A stretch of 64,000 nt of DNA from an uncultured Dysosmobacter sp. (lineage in GTDB: Bacteria; Bacillota; Clostridia; Oscillospirales; Oscillospiraceae), in contig CAKTOO010000013.1 of NCBI GenBank assembly GCA_934590165.1, positions 1 through 64,000 of the forward strand, read 5' to 3'. Position 1 is the stretch's first letter. Each line of letters starts with the position of its first letter. Positions 25,926-34,346 of this stretch are shown in pieces. Position numbers and translations under genes: made by a program. The notes beneath the pieces are model-generated. The model was not told the DNA's origin. It saw only the letters and a program-made list of their open reading frames with translations, and searched no databases.

Positions 25926-26004
25926 TATTTCCGTACCACGCCGACAATTTGGCGGGGTGCTTTCGCTATGCTGGGAGCTACTGTGCTACCCATTTTGCTA
26001 TTCA

Positions 26005-27969
26005 CTATTTCATGGTCATATTCCAGCCGCCGTACTGCTGTTCCTCATGATCATTCTCCTTGTGGCCGTGGGCGAGGCGCTTCTCTCGCAGTTGTTCACG
26101 GAGTTTATGGTCGGCATGGATGAGTCCTGTGCCGCTTTGCGGCAGGGAGTTGTCCTGAAAGATATTTGCCATGTGATGGAGCAGTCTCGTCACCGCAAGG
26201 AATACCTCCGGCGCTGTCGAAGCACTTTGCCTTTCCAGAAGGCACTGCGCGTAGCTGTGTCCATGCTCTGCCGCCAGGGTCAGCCATTGGATGCCCTCAT
26301 CCTTGTCACGCTCAACTGCTTTCCCTTGAAGCAACAACTTTCCCAGTAGATACTGCGCATGGGGGTTGCCAGCCTGGGCGGAGGTGTAGATGTGGTCCAT
26401 GGCCTTGCGGGTATTTCTTCTTACCGATTCGCCCTTCAGATATTCCTTGCCCAGACGGTAGGATGCATAGTAGTTTCCGTTGTAGGCAGCGTACTCCAGC
26501 CACTGGATGCCAAGCTCGGGATCATGGACGCTGGCATCATCAGAGAGCAGCAGCTTTCCAAGGGCATACTGGGCGGGAGCATAACCGCTGGTAGATGCCT
26601 TGTGGAACCAGTTCATGGCCGCTTCGCTGTCCGGTATCACAAGGCTGCTGTCCAGATACAGCTTCCCCATGAAGTACTGCGCATGGACATCGCCACTCTC
26701 TGCCAGCTCCCGCATGCTCTCCACGGCGTCATCCCGCTCTGCCAGTGATGAGTCTTCATCCTGAACGTCTATCCGCAGCGTCCAGAAGTCCCAGGACACA
26801 TCTTCATCTTTGTCCACCTCATCGCTCTGGTGCAGGTCCAGGGCATCATCCTCGAAGGTGATTTCTCCCAGCCGGATCGTCTCCGCTTCCTGGATGACCG
26901 CATTCTTGATTTGGCGGAATTCCTTCTGCCGGGACAGCGGCGGGCGGTGGCGCTCCTTCTCGGAATAGAAATTCTCCACCTGACTTTGCAGCTCCCACCA
27001 CTTTTTATAGCACTCGGCCACGGTTGGGAGCTGCTCCATCTGGTCCACAATCTCATCTACCAGCGCCTTTTGTTTTTTCGGAAGATAGCCATAGGACTTC
27101 TTCCCCTTGACCGTCTCCAGTTGGAGTGCCAGCTCCTGCATGAGCCGCTCCGCCTCCGGGTGGTCGCAGATCCTGTTACGCATCTGCTGGACCAACTCCC
27201 GCATAGCCTGCCTCGCTTCCCGTACCAGCTGGTCACGGGAAACGGTTTTCTGCTCATAGAGGTGAAGCATTTCCTGTTGGAAGATGTCGTTGGTGAGCTT
27301 GGATTTGATTTGCCGGATGCCGTCCTGAGACAGATACGCCTGCCCCGGTTTTACGGACCACGCCATCATGTGAACATGGGGATGGTTGCCCTCATCATGG
27401 AAAGCCGCGTACCAGCGGAAGTCCTGGAGCGGAATGTTCATGGCGGCGGCAATATCGTTGCGGTGGGCGCGGAGAAGATTTCTCCACGCCCTGGCATTGT
27501 CGTAGCCCAACCGCTCCGCATCCTCCCGCTTAAGGGGGATGATGTGCGTCCACACATTTCCCGTGTAGTTCTCCAGCTCCGCCATGGCCTTGTCCAATTC
27601 CACACCATCTTTGTCACCGAAGAGACCATGGGAGCCCAGCCGCTCCGCTCTCGGCCGCGTTGCGATGTACTTCATGTAGCCATCCGATTTCTGAACATCA
27701 CTCCAGTTTTCCTCCAACGCCCGAGAGATGAACGCAGAGGCATTGGCCTTGGTGGGATGCTCCTGGTAGTCACCGTACTCATCCAGATTCCTTGCATCAG
27801 GGAAGTCTTTCACCAGTTTGGCGATAAGCTGCTCCTGCTTTCGAGTGGGAGGACGGTCATCCTGAATCAACTCTACTCGCTCTCGGGTGGCGATGTATCG
27901 CATGTATCCGCCTGCCGAGTTACCGCCTCCACACTTGATGTACGGACTTTTGACGATCAGCCTTGCCAT
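26005..27969 (-). CDS. MobP3-type relaxase with C-terminal Sel1 repeats
   Basis: The 654-residue protein is a MOBP-family relaxase: the histidine triad appears as HDEGNHPHVH (H191, H196, H198, H200). It should nick the transfer origin and be carried into the recipient. Residues about 410-585 contain four to five Sel1-like TPR repeats (AQYFMGKLYL, AQYALGKLLL, ASYRLGKEYL, AQYLLGKLLL), an unusual protein-interaction extension. The N-terminus has an internal duplication: GYMRYIATRERVE (21-33) and GYMKYIATRPRAE (97-109). No coupling protein or mating-pair genes are present, so the element is mobilizable rather than self-conjugative. Confidence 0.85.
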   Translation of the reverse strand: MARLIVKSPYIKCGGGNSAGGYMRYIATRERVELIQDDRPPTRKQEQLIAKLVKDFPDARNLDEYGDYQEHPTKANASAFISRALEENWSDVQKSDGYMKYIATRPRAERLGSHGLFGDKDGVELDKAMAELENYTGNVWTHIIPLKREDAERLGYDNARAWRNLLRAHRNDIAAAMNIPLQDFRWYAAFHDEGNHPHVHMMAWSVKPGQAYLSQDGIRQIKSKLTNDIFQQEMLHLYEQKTVSRDQLVREARQAMRELVQQMRNRICDHPEAERLMQELALQLETVKGKKSYGYLPKKQKALVDEIVDQMEQLPTVAECYKKWWELQSQVENFYSEKERHRPPLSRQKEFRQIKNAVIQEAETIRLGEITFEDDALDLHQSDEVDKDEDVSWDFWTLRIDVQDEDSSLAERDDAVESMRELAESGDVHAQYFMGKLYLDSSLVIPDSEAAMNWFHKASTSGYAPAQYALGKLLLSDDASVHDPELGIQWLEYAAYNGNYYASYRLGKEYLKGESVRRNTRKAMDHIYTSAQAGNPHAQYLLGKLLLQGKAVERDKDEGIQWLTLAAEHGHSYAQCLLERQSASTAPEVFLAVTRLLHHMANIFQDNSLPQSGTGLIHADHKLREQLREKRLAHGHKENDHEEQQYGGWNMTMK

Positions 27970-28376
27970 CCGTCATCATCCTTCACGGGTTCCCGCACCC
28001 GTTTTTCGAACGAGATGCGCCCATTGGTCTGCTTCACATTTCGGACGCTCTCCGCGCGACGCCGCCACAAGTCCGCCTCACTGAACTGAAAGCTGTCCGC
28101 GATGATCCCAGAGAGCATATCCAATTCCACTGCCTGTTTGTAGGCCAGCGACGCCAAGTGGCTTTCCATCTGACCCACTCGACCGTCCAGATAGGACTGG
28201 ATGGAGGTCGGGAGGAACAGTCCGGCATCGTTGGTGCTGAGATAGTCCAGGTAGAAATCGATGGCCCGCTCAATGAATCCGGTGATGCTGCGGCTGCCGT
28301 CTTCCTGATACCGCTTCTCCAGAATTGCCTTTTTCTCAGGCGTGAGATAGAGGGCAAATTTTTCTTTCTTGCTCAA
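27957..28376 (-). CDS. Relaxosome accessory protein
   Basis: The 139-residue protein has a basic N-terminus and a ribbon-helix-helix-like start (SKKEKFALYLTPEKKAILEKRYQEDGSRSITGFIERAI), typical of mobilization accessory proteins that bind the transfer origin beside a relaxase. The start is TTG at 28376 with AAGGAG 5 nt upstream; there is no suitable ATG. Its end overlaps the relaxase start by 13 nt. A small palindrome, GGGGT-N3-ACCCC (28391-28403), lies just before its ribosome binding site and could be its binding site. Confidence 0.7.
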   Translation of the reverse strand: MSKKEKFALYLTPEKKAILEKRYQEDGSRSITGFIERAIDFYLDYLSTNDAGLFLPTSIQSYLDGRVGQMESHLASLAYKQAVELDMLSGIIADSFQFSEADLWRRRAESVRNVKQTNGRISFEKRVREPVKDDDGWQG

Positions 28377-28872
28377 AATGGCTCCTTTCCGGGGTATGAC
28401 CCCTACTTTTTTCTTGTGGGTGTAGGCTTTCGGGGATGACGACCGCAGAAGTGATAGCACCCCTTCGATTTTGACCCCACTTTGGAACTCCCCGAAAACC
28501 TCCGTAACTGCCCGCACTGCGGGCAGAAGTGACTGAACAGAGCGCCACACTTGACGCCTGTTCTTTATCCCGCTTCACGTCGTCGCCAGCTCCATATCCC
28601 TCGTTTCCGCCCCAAATGGGCGAAAACTCGCTCATTTCGCTGCTCCTCCTTTTCCCACCGAACCCGCTTCGCTGGGCTTCGGCGGGAGCCCTATATTGTC
28701 CTCCGAAGAGCCGTAAAAAGCTCCCGAAAACCGCCTCAAAAACCCTTGCAGGGCCTGGGACTCCACCCAGCCCCAAAGAAGCGCACACATCGGCTCACAG
28801 GGCCAAACAGGGCGGGAGTTGCGTGTCTCATCCAGTTCTCGCTTTCGAGGGTGCTAACCTGGCGGCAGGTTT
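28377..28872. other. Gene-free region, candidate transfer origin
   Basis: About 500 bp between the mobilization accessory gene and the HTH gene has no supported gene. It contains several inverted repeats: GGGGTATGACCCC at 28391, TTTCGGGGA near 28428 facing TCCCCGAAA near 28491, and CCGAACCCG/CGGCGGG-type arms near 28659-28690. Position next to relaxase genes and repeat content suggest oriT; no nic consensus could be assigned. Confidence 0.35.
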
Positions 28873-28879
28873 TTTCTTG

Positions 28880-28923
28880 TTACTCTTCGTCTTGTTCATA
28901 CACTTCCCCACCATCTGTTGAGG
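28880..28923 (-). repeat. Second copy of the duplicated coding tail, beyond an in-frame TGA
   Basis: This is in frame with the HTH gene: after the TGA at 28936-28934 the frame continues R-E-S-P-S-T and then the acidic tail to a TAA at 28880. The tail is therefore the original C-terminus of that gene or of a close relative, now cut off by a stop codon. Confidence 0.55.
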
Positions 28924-28933
28924 GGCTTTCCCT

Positions 28934-29260
28934 TCATGCACTGTGGCCTGCGGAGGGAAGATCAGGCAGCGGCAGAATGTAGTAGTGGTTGTTCCCCTGG
29001 AGCCACTTGCCGCTTTTCACACACCGTGAGGTCTTCACCTTGCTGATGAACCCACGGTCAACCAACAGACTGACCGCGTCCCGCGCTGCGTTTTCAGAGC
29101 AGCCACAGTGGAGGGCGATGGTCTTCATGCTGGGCCAGCACACGTCCTTCTGCCCCGCGCAGCAGACCAGGTAACTGTACACGGCCAGCGGGATAGGTTT
29201 CAGGTCATAGCAGAAAATAGCGTTGCTCATTTGATAAAATCGTTCACCGAGAACAGGCAT
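28934..29260 (-). CDS. Helix-turn-helix (HTH_36) replication/regulatory protein
   Basis: A 108-residue protein with a winged-helix fold like HTH_36 replication-initiator relatives: PLAVYSYLVCCAGQKDVCWPS, then SMKTIALHCGCSENAARDAVSLLVDRGFI. In mobilizable elements such proteins control copy or transfer. The start at 29260 has AGGAGG 6 nt upstream; longer forms do not. It ends at TGA, after which a conserved tail remains in frame (see 28880-28923), so it may be a shortened form. Confidence 0.65.
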   Translation of the reverse strand: MPVLGERFYQMSNAIFCYDLKPIPLAVYSYLVCCAGQKDVCWPSMKTIALHCGCSENAARDAVSLLVDRGFISKVKTSRCVKSGKWLQGNNHYYILPLPDLPSAGHSA

Positions 29261-29815
29261 ACGGAACCTCCTCATTTTGAAATTCAGAGATATTTTTTCT
29301 TGCGTTCCGGGTGCCTCTCTGTTAGACTGTTTGCAGATGGAGTCTGCGTTTTTCGGAACGCGGCGCGCCGCCGGACTGTTGCAGCAGTTTCGGCGGCTTT
29401 CCTTTTGGATAGGGACGCTGAGATTTTTCTTAGTCTGATTGCCGATGAATATCACCACCATTCATAAAAATTCGTCAGCCACACGCCATACACCTTCCTG
29501 CCCCGTGATCTCTTCTGATCTCCACGGCGTTTTCGTCCCCATTGGTACGCTCGTACATCGTGATACGGTCACGATATAGTCCTGGCAGTACTTCTCCCGG
29601 TGAGTATGAACCTTGGCGATGGGTATTCAGTTGTCGAGGTGCATCGAACGGCCAATAGAATCTGCTTGACATTTGGTCACGTATATTTTAGACTTATTTT
29701 TATTATCGCAGTTTTATTGGTCGCCGTATTTTGAGTCTAACACGATAGGTCGCCCCTTGTCAAGACCTATCGTTTCGCTCTTAAATAGTAAGTCTAATTC
29801 AAGGGAGAGTTTTTT
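29261..29815. other. Non-coding region at the element's right end
   Basis: No gene is supported over about 555 bp. It contains the candidate right attachment repeat (29716-29730), a related TTGGTCACGTAT-type motif at 29666-29677, and a perfect 9-bp inverted repeat CGATAGGTC (29743-29751) / GACCTATCG (29764-29772) ahead of the DUF6076 gene, possibly an operator. Confidence 0.45.
29716..29730. repeat. Candidate right attachment repeat
   Basis: ATTGGTCGCCGTATT differs by one base from 20948-20962 in the same orientation. The enclosed ~8.8 kb holds the integrase, mobilization and cargo genes. Confidence 0.4.
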
Positions 29816-30784
29816 ATGTCTGAGTATATGTTTAAGACCTATATCGCTAACGGAAGAGAGTATTTTATTTACAGCGATGACGTTTCTGGCGACCGCTTCA
29901 CACAAAAAATAGACTTTCCGTTTTCGGAAAGCCTCTTTTCCCTGCTCGACCTGGACATCTGGAAACGGGAACCCCAGATCAAGAAGATCGACTGTGCGCT
30001 TTTAGAGTTGTACAGGACCCGCGACGCCAGATACACCGAAGATGTATTCTTTACTTTGCAGAGCTTATCCGATGTGCATATATTCTTTAAGCTGCTGTTC
30101 CTGGATTGGTCCAAGAGGCTGAACGAGGCAGAGAAGGATAATTTCGCTCACGCATCTGACATGCTGCCCCACAAGGCCATTGCGCATATCCCCAGCAATA
30201 TTGATTACGCGCAGAAGCAGATCAAGGATCTGCTGGAGCGTGTGTTGGACATGGATGCCAGCAAGCGTTCTGTTGCCAGCAGGCTCTATGATTATTACAA
30301 GGACCCTTATCACGTAGACCCTCGTCCTTTTGAATTCCACCCCCTAACAGTATCTTTTGAGATGATCGACCGAAGCACCTATGCGGAAATCCTTTATCCA
30401 AAGAGCATCTATGACTTGATCGATTACTATCTGCGGGAGTGGGTCAGGCGGGAACAGAAGATGCGGGTCTGCAAAAATTGCGGGAAGTATTTTGCAATCA
30501 CCGGGCGAACCAATGCCGAATACTGTGACCGCGTGTTTGATTCGAAGGGACGTACCTGCAAGGATGTCGGCGCCATAGCGAAGTGGACACGGGAAAAAGA
30601 TACGGACGATGTCTTCAAGGCATACCGTCGGGAATACAAAAAGCGGTTTGCCTGGACAAAGTCCGAGAAAATTCTGCCGGAGGAACTATACGCCTGGGGT
30701 GAACGCGCCAGAGAAAAGAAGGCCGAGTGTGACAGCGGCAAGATATCCTTGGAAGAGTATGTTGACTGGTTGAAAGAATCATAG
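29816..30784 (+). CDS. DUF6076 family protein
   Basis: The 322-residue protein has the DUF6076 C-terminal signature: RVCKNCGKYFAITGR, EYCDRVFDSKGRTC and an alpha-helical YRREYKKRFAWTK region (from about residue 218). The CxxC...C...C set looks like a zinc ribbon. The N-terminal half is helical and without recognised motifs. Function unknown; the family is frequent in mobile elements of Clostridia. AAGGGAG lies about 7 nt before the ATG. Confidence 0.75.
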   Translation: MSEYMFKTYIANGREYFIYSDDVSGDRFTQKIDFPFSESLFSLLDLDIWKREPQIKKIDCALLELYRTRDARYTEDVFFTLQSLSDVHIFFKLLFLDWSKRLNEAEKDNFAHASDMLPHKAIAHIPSNIDYAQKQIKDLLERVLDMDASKRSVASRLYDYYKDPYHVDPRPFEFHPLTVSFEMIDRSTYAEILYPKSIYDLIDYYLREWVRREQKMRVCKNCGKYFAITGRTNAEYCDRVFDSKGRTCKDVGAIAKWTREKDTDDVFKAYRREYKKRFAWTKSEKILPEELYAWGERAREKKAECDSGKISLEEYVDWLKES

Positions 30785-30914
30785 TTGAACAAATATGCAA
30801 GGCAACAACGTGTTCAACGATTGCCGCAGAAGTACAAAAACGTTTTGCCAGGATGAAGGCATGACTTGAATTGATGTGAGAAAAAAGAGCAGCGCAGCCC
30901 GAAAAGCATTGAAG

Positions 30915-31685
30915 TGACCCCGAAAAGTTAGACAATATTTGAAAGTAAAAATTGTTCAAGCAACCGAAAGAAATTCTCCATCACAGCATTGTCCAGACAG
31001 TTCCCTTTCCGGCTCATGCTCTGCTGAATGCCTTTGTCCAGGAGCATCTGCTGGTACTGCTTGTGTTGGTATTGCCAGCCTTGGTCGGAATGAAGGATCA
31101 AGTTGGTTCCATCCGGTATCTTCTCAAAAGCCTTGTCCAGCATGTCAGTTACCATGCTCAGCACAGGTCGATCTGAGATCGTATAGCTGACCAGATCACG
31201 GCTGCACAAATCAAGAATGGGCGAGAGATAGAGCTTCTTTCCCAAAAGGCTGAATTCCGTTACGTCAGTAACCCACTTCTGGTTCGGCTTTTCAGCATGG
31301 AAGTCCCGGTTTAACAGGTTTGGCGCAATTTTACCGACTTCACCCTTGTAGGAACGATACTTCTTTATTCTGACGTGGCAAATTAAGCCCAGTTCTTTCA
31401 TGAGCCGCTGGACAGTCTTGTGGTTCAAGGGAATATTACGGCTGCGCAGTTGTACTGTAATACGGCGGTAGCCATATCGACCTTTGTTTTCGTGATAGAT
31501 TGCTGTAATTTCTTCCTTTACAGATTTCTCTGCCGTTTCACTATACCCAAGTTTTTCTTTCAGCTTAGTTTCTACCACCAGCTTCTTGAATTCTGGTGTG
31601 TATTTCTTGTTTGGCACTCCTTTTGGCATAACAAAACACCCCACTTGTTAGATAGTATATCATACTGTCTAACAAATGGGGTGCA
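30915..31685 (-). mobile_element. Deleted IS3-family (IS150-like) insertion sequence
   Basis: Terminal inverted repeats can be matched: left TGACCCCGAAAAGTTAGACA (from 30915) and right, on the minus strand, TGCACCCCATTTGTTAGACA (from about 31685). The copy is about 770 bp instead of the usual 1.2-1.5 kb. The right end also forms a long interrupted palindrome (31650-31681). No clear target-site duplication is visible. It lies directly downstream of citF. Confidence 0.7.
30928..31629 (-). pseudogene. Fused, truncated IS3-family transposase
   Basis: The frame begins like IS150 OrfA (PKGVPNKKYTPEFKKLVVETKL) but after about 35 residues jumps in frame into OrfB (KEEITAIYHENKGRYGYRRI). The middle of the integrase core is present (WVTDVTEF with the first Asp, ILHSDQGWQY with the second, NCLDNAVMENFF with the Glu), then the frame is lost after NFF. 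The OrfA DNA-binding part, OrfB start and C-terminus are missing, so it is inactive. Confidence 0.8.
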
Positions 31686-31743
31686 GTTCAAAACCGCCTG
31701 CTCCTTTTTTGCGCATGTATCAAGGACAGAAGTACCGGAAAAG

Positions 31744-33150
31744 TTATGTAAGCGTCTGATAGATGCGGTCCAGCGGCTCGCCCCGCCGGGTGAGCACCTC
31801 GGCCACAATCCGTTCGCCGCGGGGCAGAGGCTGGGGAACGCCGGTCAGTGCTTCTACCCGGCTTTTCAAAGCACCCATGCCCGCAAGAGGGACGCCGGCG
31901 GCCAGGAGGCGTTCTTTCATCTGGGGCCGCCTGGGATTTACCGCGGCGCCTGCCTGCGAGACAAATAGATTCACCGACGTGCCTGGGGTGGAGATACAGG
32001 TCACCCGATCTAAAATGGTGGGTATTCGGGTTCGGTGGAGAGGGGCGACGATCACGGTCAGCTTTGCGCTTTCCGCCACGTCGCTGTGTCCTCCCGAGCC
32101 ACCCATAATACGGCCATAGGAGTCCGTGTGGACATTCACATTGAAGTCCAGGTCGATCTCGGTGGCTCCCAAAACGGCGATGTCCAGGTTTGACGCACCG
32201 CAGCTTTTTGCAAAGGGGTCTGCGTATTCCACGGCGCTGATTTCCACGTGCCGAGGATCACTGCGCAAGGACTCCACCGCCTGGAGGTCAAAGCACTGCA
32301 CGTCCTGGATGCTCTGGAAGCACCTGTCGTTGAGCATGTCCACCAGATATCCGGTGACGCCGCCGTACGCATAGCTTCCGCGGATTCCCTGCCGCTTGAT
32401 GATTTTGTGCAGGCTGGCGGCGGTGGCCAGCGAGGCGCCGCCGGCACCGGTCTGGAAAGAAAAGCCCTCTTTCAGATAGCCGGAGGCCGCAATGGCGGCG
32501 GCCGCCATATCCGCGATCATTAGGGAAACAGGGTCCCGGGGGAGGCGGGTCGTGCCGGAGACGATGCCGGCGGGGTCACCGATGGAGTCCACTTCCACCA
32601 CGTAGTCCACCCAGACCTCGCTGATGGAGCGGCACGTCAAGGGATACGGAACCAAGTGGTCGGTGATGACGATGACCTTGTCGGCGTATTGGGCGTCAGA
32701 GAAAGCATAGCCCAGCGCGCCGCAGGCGGACTTGCCGAGCTTTCCGGTGCAGTTTCCCATTCCGTCCGCTGTGGGCGCGGCAATGAAAGCCACGTCCACA
32801 TGAGAGGTACCCCGGCGCAATGCGGATGCCCGCCCGCCGTGGGTCTGGAAAATGACCGGGGTCTGCAGGGCTCCGGCGGAGATCGTTTGGCCGATCTTCG
32901 CACCGATGTAGCTGGTCTCAATGCCGGTGACGACGCCGCTGCGGATGTGTTCGGTCAAGGGCGCGTGGCCGTCATGCAGGGAGCTGGCGTTGATTGTAAT
33001 ATTTTTCAGTCCCATTGCCGCGATCTCGGCCATGACCATATTCAGCACATAGTCGCCGCTGCGCAGGTGGTGATGGAAAGAGACCGTCATGCCGTCCCGC
33101 AGGCCGGACAGGGTGATGGCTTCGCGAAGGCTGGAAATGACTTTATTCAC
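31744..33150 (-). CDS. citF: Citrate lyase alpha subunit (citrate-ACP transferase)
   Basis: The 468-residue protein matches CitF, which moves the acetyl group between the acyl carrier and citrate. Hallmarks: GMTVSFHHHLRSGDYVLN near the start, EHIRSGVVTGIETSYIG, THGGRASALRRG and the FQTGAGGASLA motif. It lacks about 40-50 N-terminal residues found in many CitF proteins, but the GTG start has AAGGAGG upstream and overlaps the citE end, so the short form seems genuine. It is the last gene of the catabolic operon. A related lyase for citramalate or a similar acid is possible. Confidence 0.88.
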   Translation of the reverse strand: MNKVISSLREAITLSGLRDGMTVSFHHHLRSGDYVLNMVMAEIAAMGLKNITINASSLHDGHAPLTEHIRSGVVTGIETSYIGAKIGQTISAGALQTPVIFQTHGGRASALRRGTSHVDVAFIAAPTADGMGNCTGKLGKSACGALGYAFSDAQYADKVIVITDHLVPYPLTCRSISEVWVDYVVEVDSIGDPAGIVSGTTRLPRDPVSLMIADMAAAAIAASGYLKEGFSFQTGAGGASLATAASLHKIIKRQGIRGSYAYGGVTGYLVDMLNDRCFQSIQDVQCFDLQAVESLRSDPRHVEISAVEYADPFAKSCGASNLDIAVLGATEIDLDFNVNVHTDSYGRIMGGSGGHSDVAESAKLTVIVAPLHRTRIPTILDRVTCISTPGTSVNLFVSQAGAAVNPRRPQMKERLLAAGVPLAGMGALKSRVEALTGVPQPLPRGERIVAEVLTRRGEPLDRIYQTLT

Positions 33151-34027
33151 CGATACCGCCTCCTTGCTGTGAAATCAGCTCCGCTGCCTCCAGGACCTGT
33201 TTGGCGCGTAGGACAATGGGTGCGTCAATCATTTTGCCGTTTAGGGAAGCGGCGCCCTTGCCTTGCCGTTTTGCCTCCTCAATGGCAGCCAGCACAGCGT
33301 GCGCATAGCGGACTTCATCTGCCGAGGGGCTGAAAAGCCGGTTCACCGCTTCAATGTGGCGGGGAGAGATGACTGCCTTTCCGCTGAATCCCAGGCTTTT
33401 TGCCAAGCGTGTATCCGCTTCCAGGCCCGCCAGGTCTTCAACATCGGTGAACGGCGTGTCATCGACCTTGATGTCGGCTGCCCGGGCCGCGCACACAAGC
33501 CGCCCGCGGGCGTACAGGATCTCTGTGCCCTCCTTTGTCCGGGGACAGCGGAGGTCTGCCGAGAGGTCCTCGGCGCCCAGGTACAGTGCTTCCATACGGG
33601 GGGATGCACAGGCAATTTCATAGGCGTGCTCAATGTCGGCGGCGGTCTCCAGCAGGGCGATGATTCGGATATTTCCTATGGGAAGACCAGCCTTTTGCTC
33701 TAACTGCGTAATTTTTTCGTCCAGTGTGCGGATATATGCGCCGCCGCTCACCTTGGTGGGCATGATCATATCTGGCTTTCGGGGGATAACGGTCTCCAGG
33801 TCCGCCTCCCAATAGGGCGTATCCAGGGCATTGATCCGTACGATGAGTTCCCGGCCCCCGAAATCCAGGTCGGAAAGAGCGTGGCGGACCAGATCGCGGG
33901 CGGCGTCCTTCTCGTCCGGAGAGACAGCGTCCTCCAGGTCGAGAATGATGCTGTCGGGATGCAGATACAGGCCGTTCACGATCATTTTTGGACTGTTTCC
34001 GGGAAGAAACAGCATGCTTCTACGCAT
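33143..34027 (-). CDS. citE: Citrate lyase beta subunit (citryl-ACP lyase)
   Basis: The 294-residue protein shows the CitE fold: RRSMLFLPGNSP at the start, DSIILDLEDAVSPDEK with Mg-binding acids, REL.VRINALDTPYW, IALLETAADIEHA and LYLGAEDLSADL. It cleaves citryl-thioester to oxaloacetate and acetyl-thioester. It overlaps citD by one base (TAATG) and citF by 8 nt. CitE-like enzymes can act on citramalyl- or malyl-CoA, so the substrate is not fixed by sequence. Confidence 0.9.
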   Translation of the reverse strand: MRRSMLFLPGNSPKMIVNGLYLHPDSIILDLEDAVSPDEKDAARDLVRHALSDLDFGGRELIVRINALDTPYWEADLETVIPRKPDMIMPTKVSGGAYIRTLDEKITQLEQKAGLPIGNIRIIALLETAADIEHAYEIACASPRMEALYLGAEDLSADLRCPRTKEGTEILYARGRLVCAARAADIKVDDTPFTDVEDLAGLEADTRLAKSLGFSGKAVISPRHIEAVNRLFSPSADEVRYAHAVLAAIEEAKRQGKGAASLNGKMIDAPIVLRAKQVLEAAELISQQGGGIGE

Positions 34028-34306
34028 TATGATACCGCCTCGCTTTCCGCGGCGCGCCGCAGGGCGGTCTCCAACCGGGCGCGGATCACAAAATCGAAGG
34101 CGCCCCGGTCCTCGGCCGCGACTTCCGCGGCAGCGACGCCATGCTGCGCCAGTGTGGCCTCAATGGTACGGAGGATCTGCGCTTTGAATTTGGACCCGGT
34201 GGAAGAAGTCAGCGCGATGTGGATGCCTTGGGCACAGGGGGGCGACCGAGAGCAAAATGTCGCCCTTTTCCTGGGTGCCTGCGGTGGCTTTTGTACGGAT
34301 GTTCAT
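34027..34306 (-). pseudogene. citD: Frameshifted citrate lyase acyl carrier (gamma) gene
   Basis: From the ATG at 34306 the product reads MNIRTKATAGTQEKGDILLSV, like CitD, then goes out of frame in a run of six G/C (34237-34242). Removing one base restores a 92-residue CitD to the TAA at 34027, including the conserved RGAFDFVIRARLETAL end. Separately, the residue at position 14, which in CitD is the serine carrying the prosthetic group (AGTLES), is lysine here (AGTQEK). It could be a sequencing slip for the frameshift, but not for the lost serine. As read, no working carrier is made. Confidence 0.8.
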
Positions 34307-34346
34307 ATGCTTGCGTCCTCCCCAAAGGTGTACTGCGCGGCCTGTG

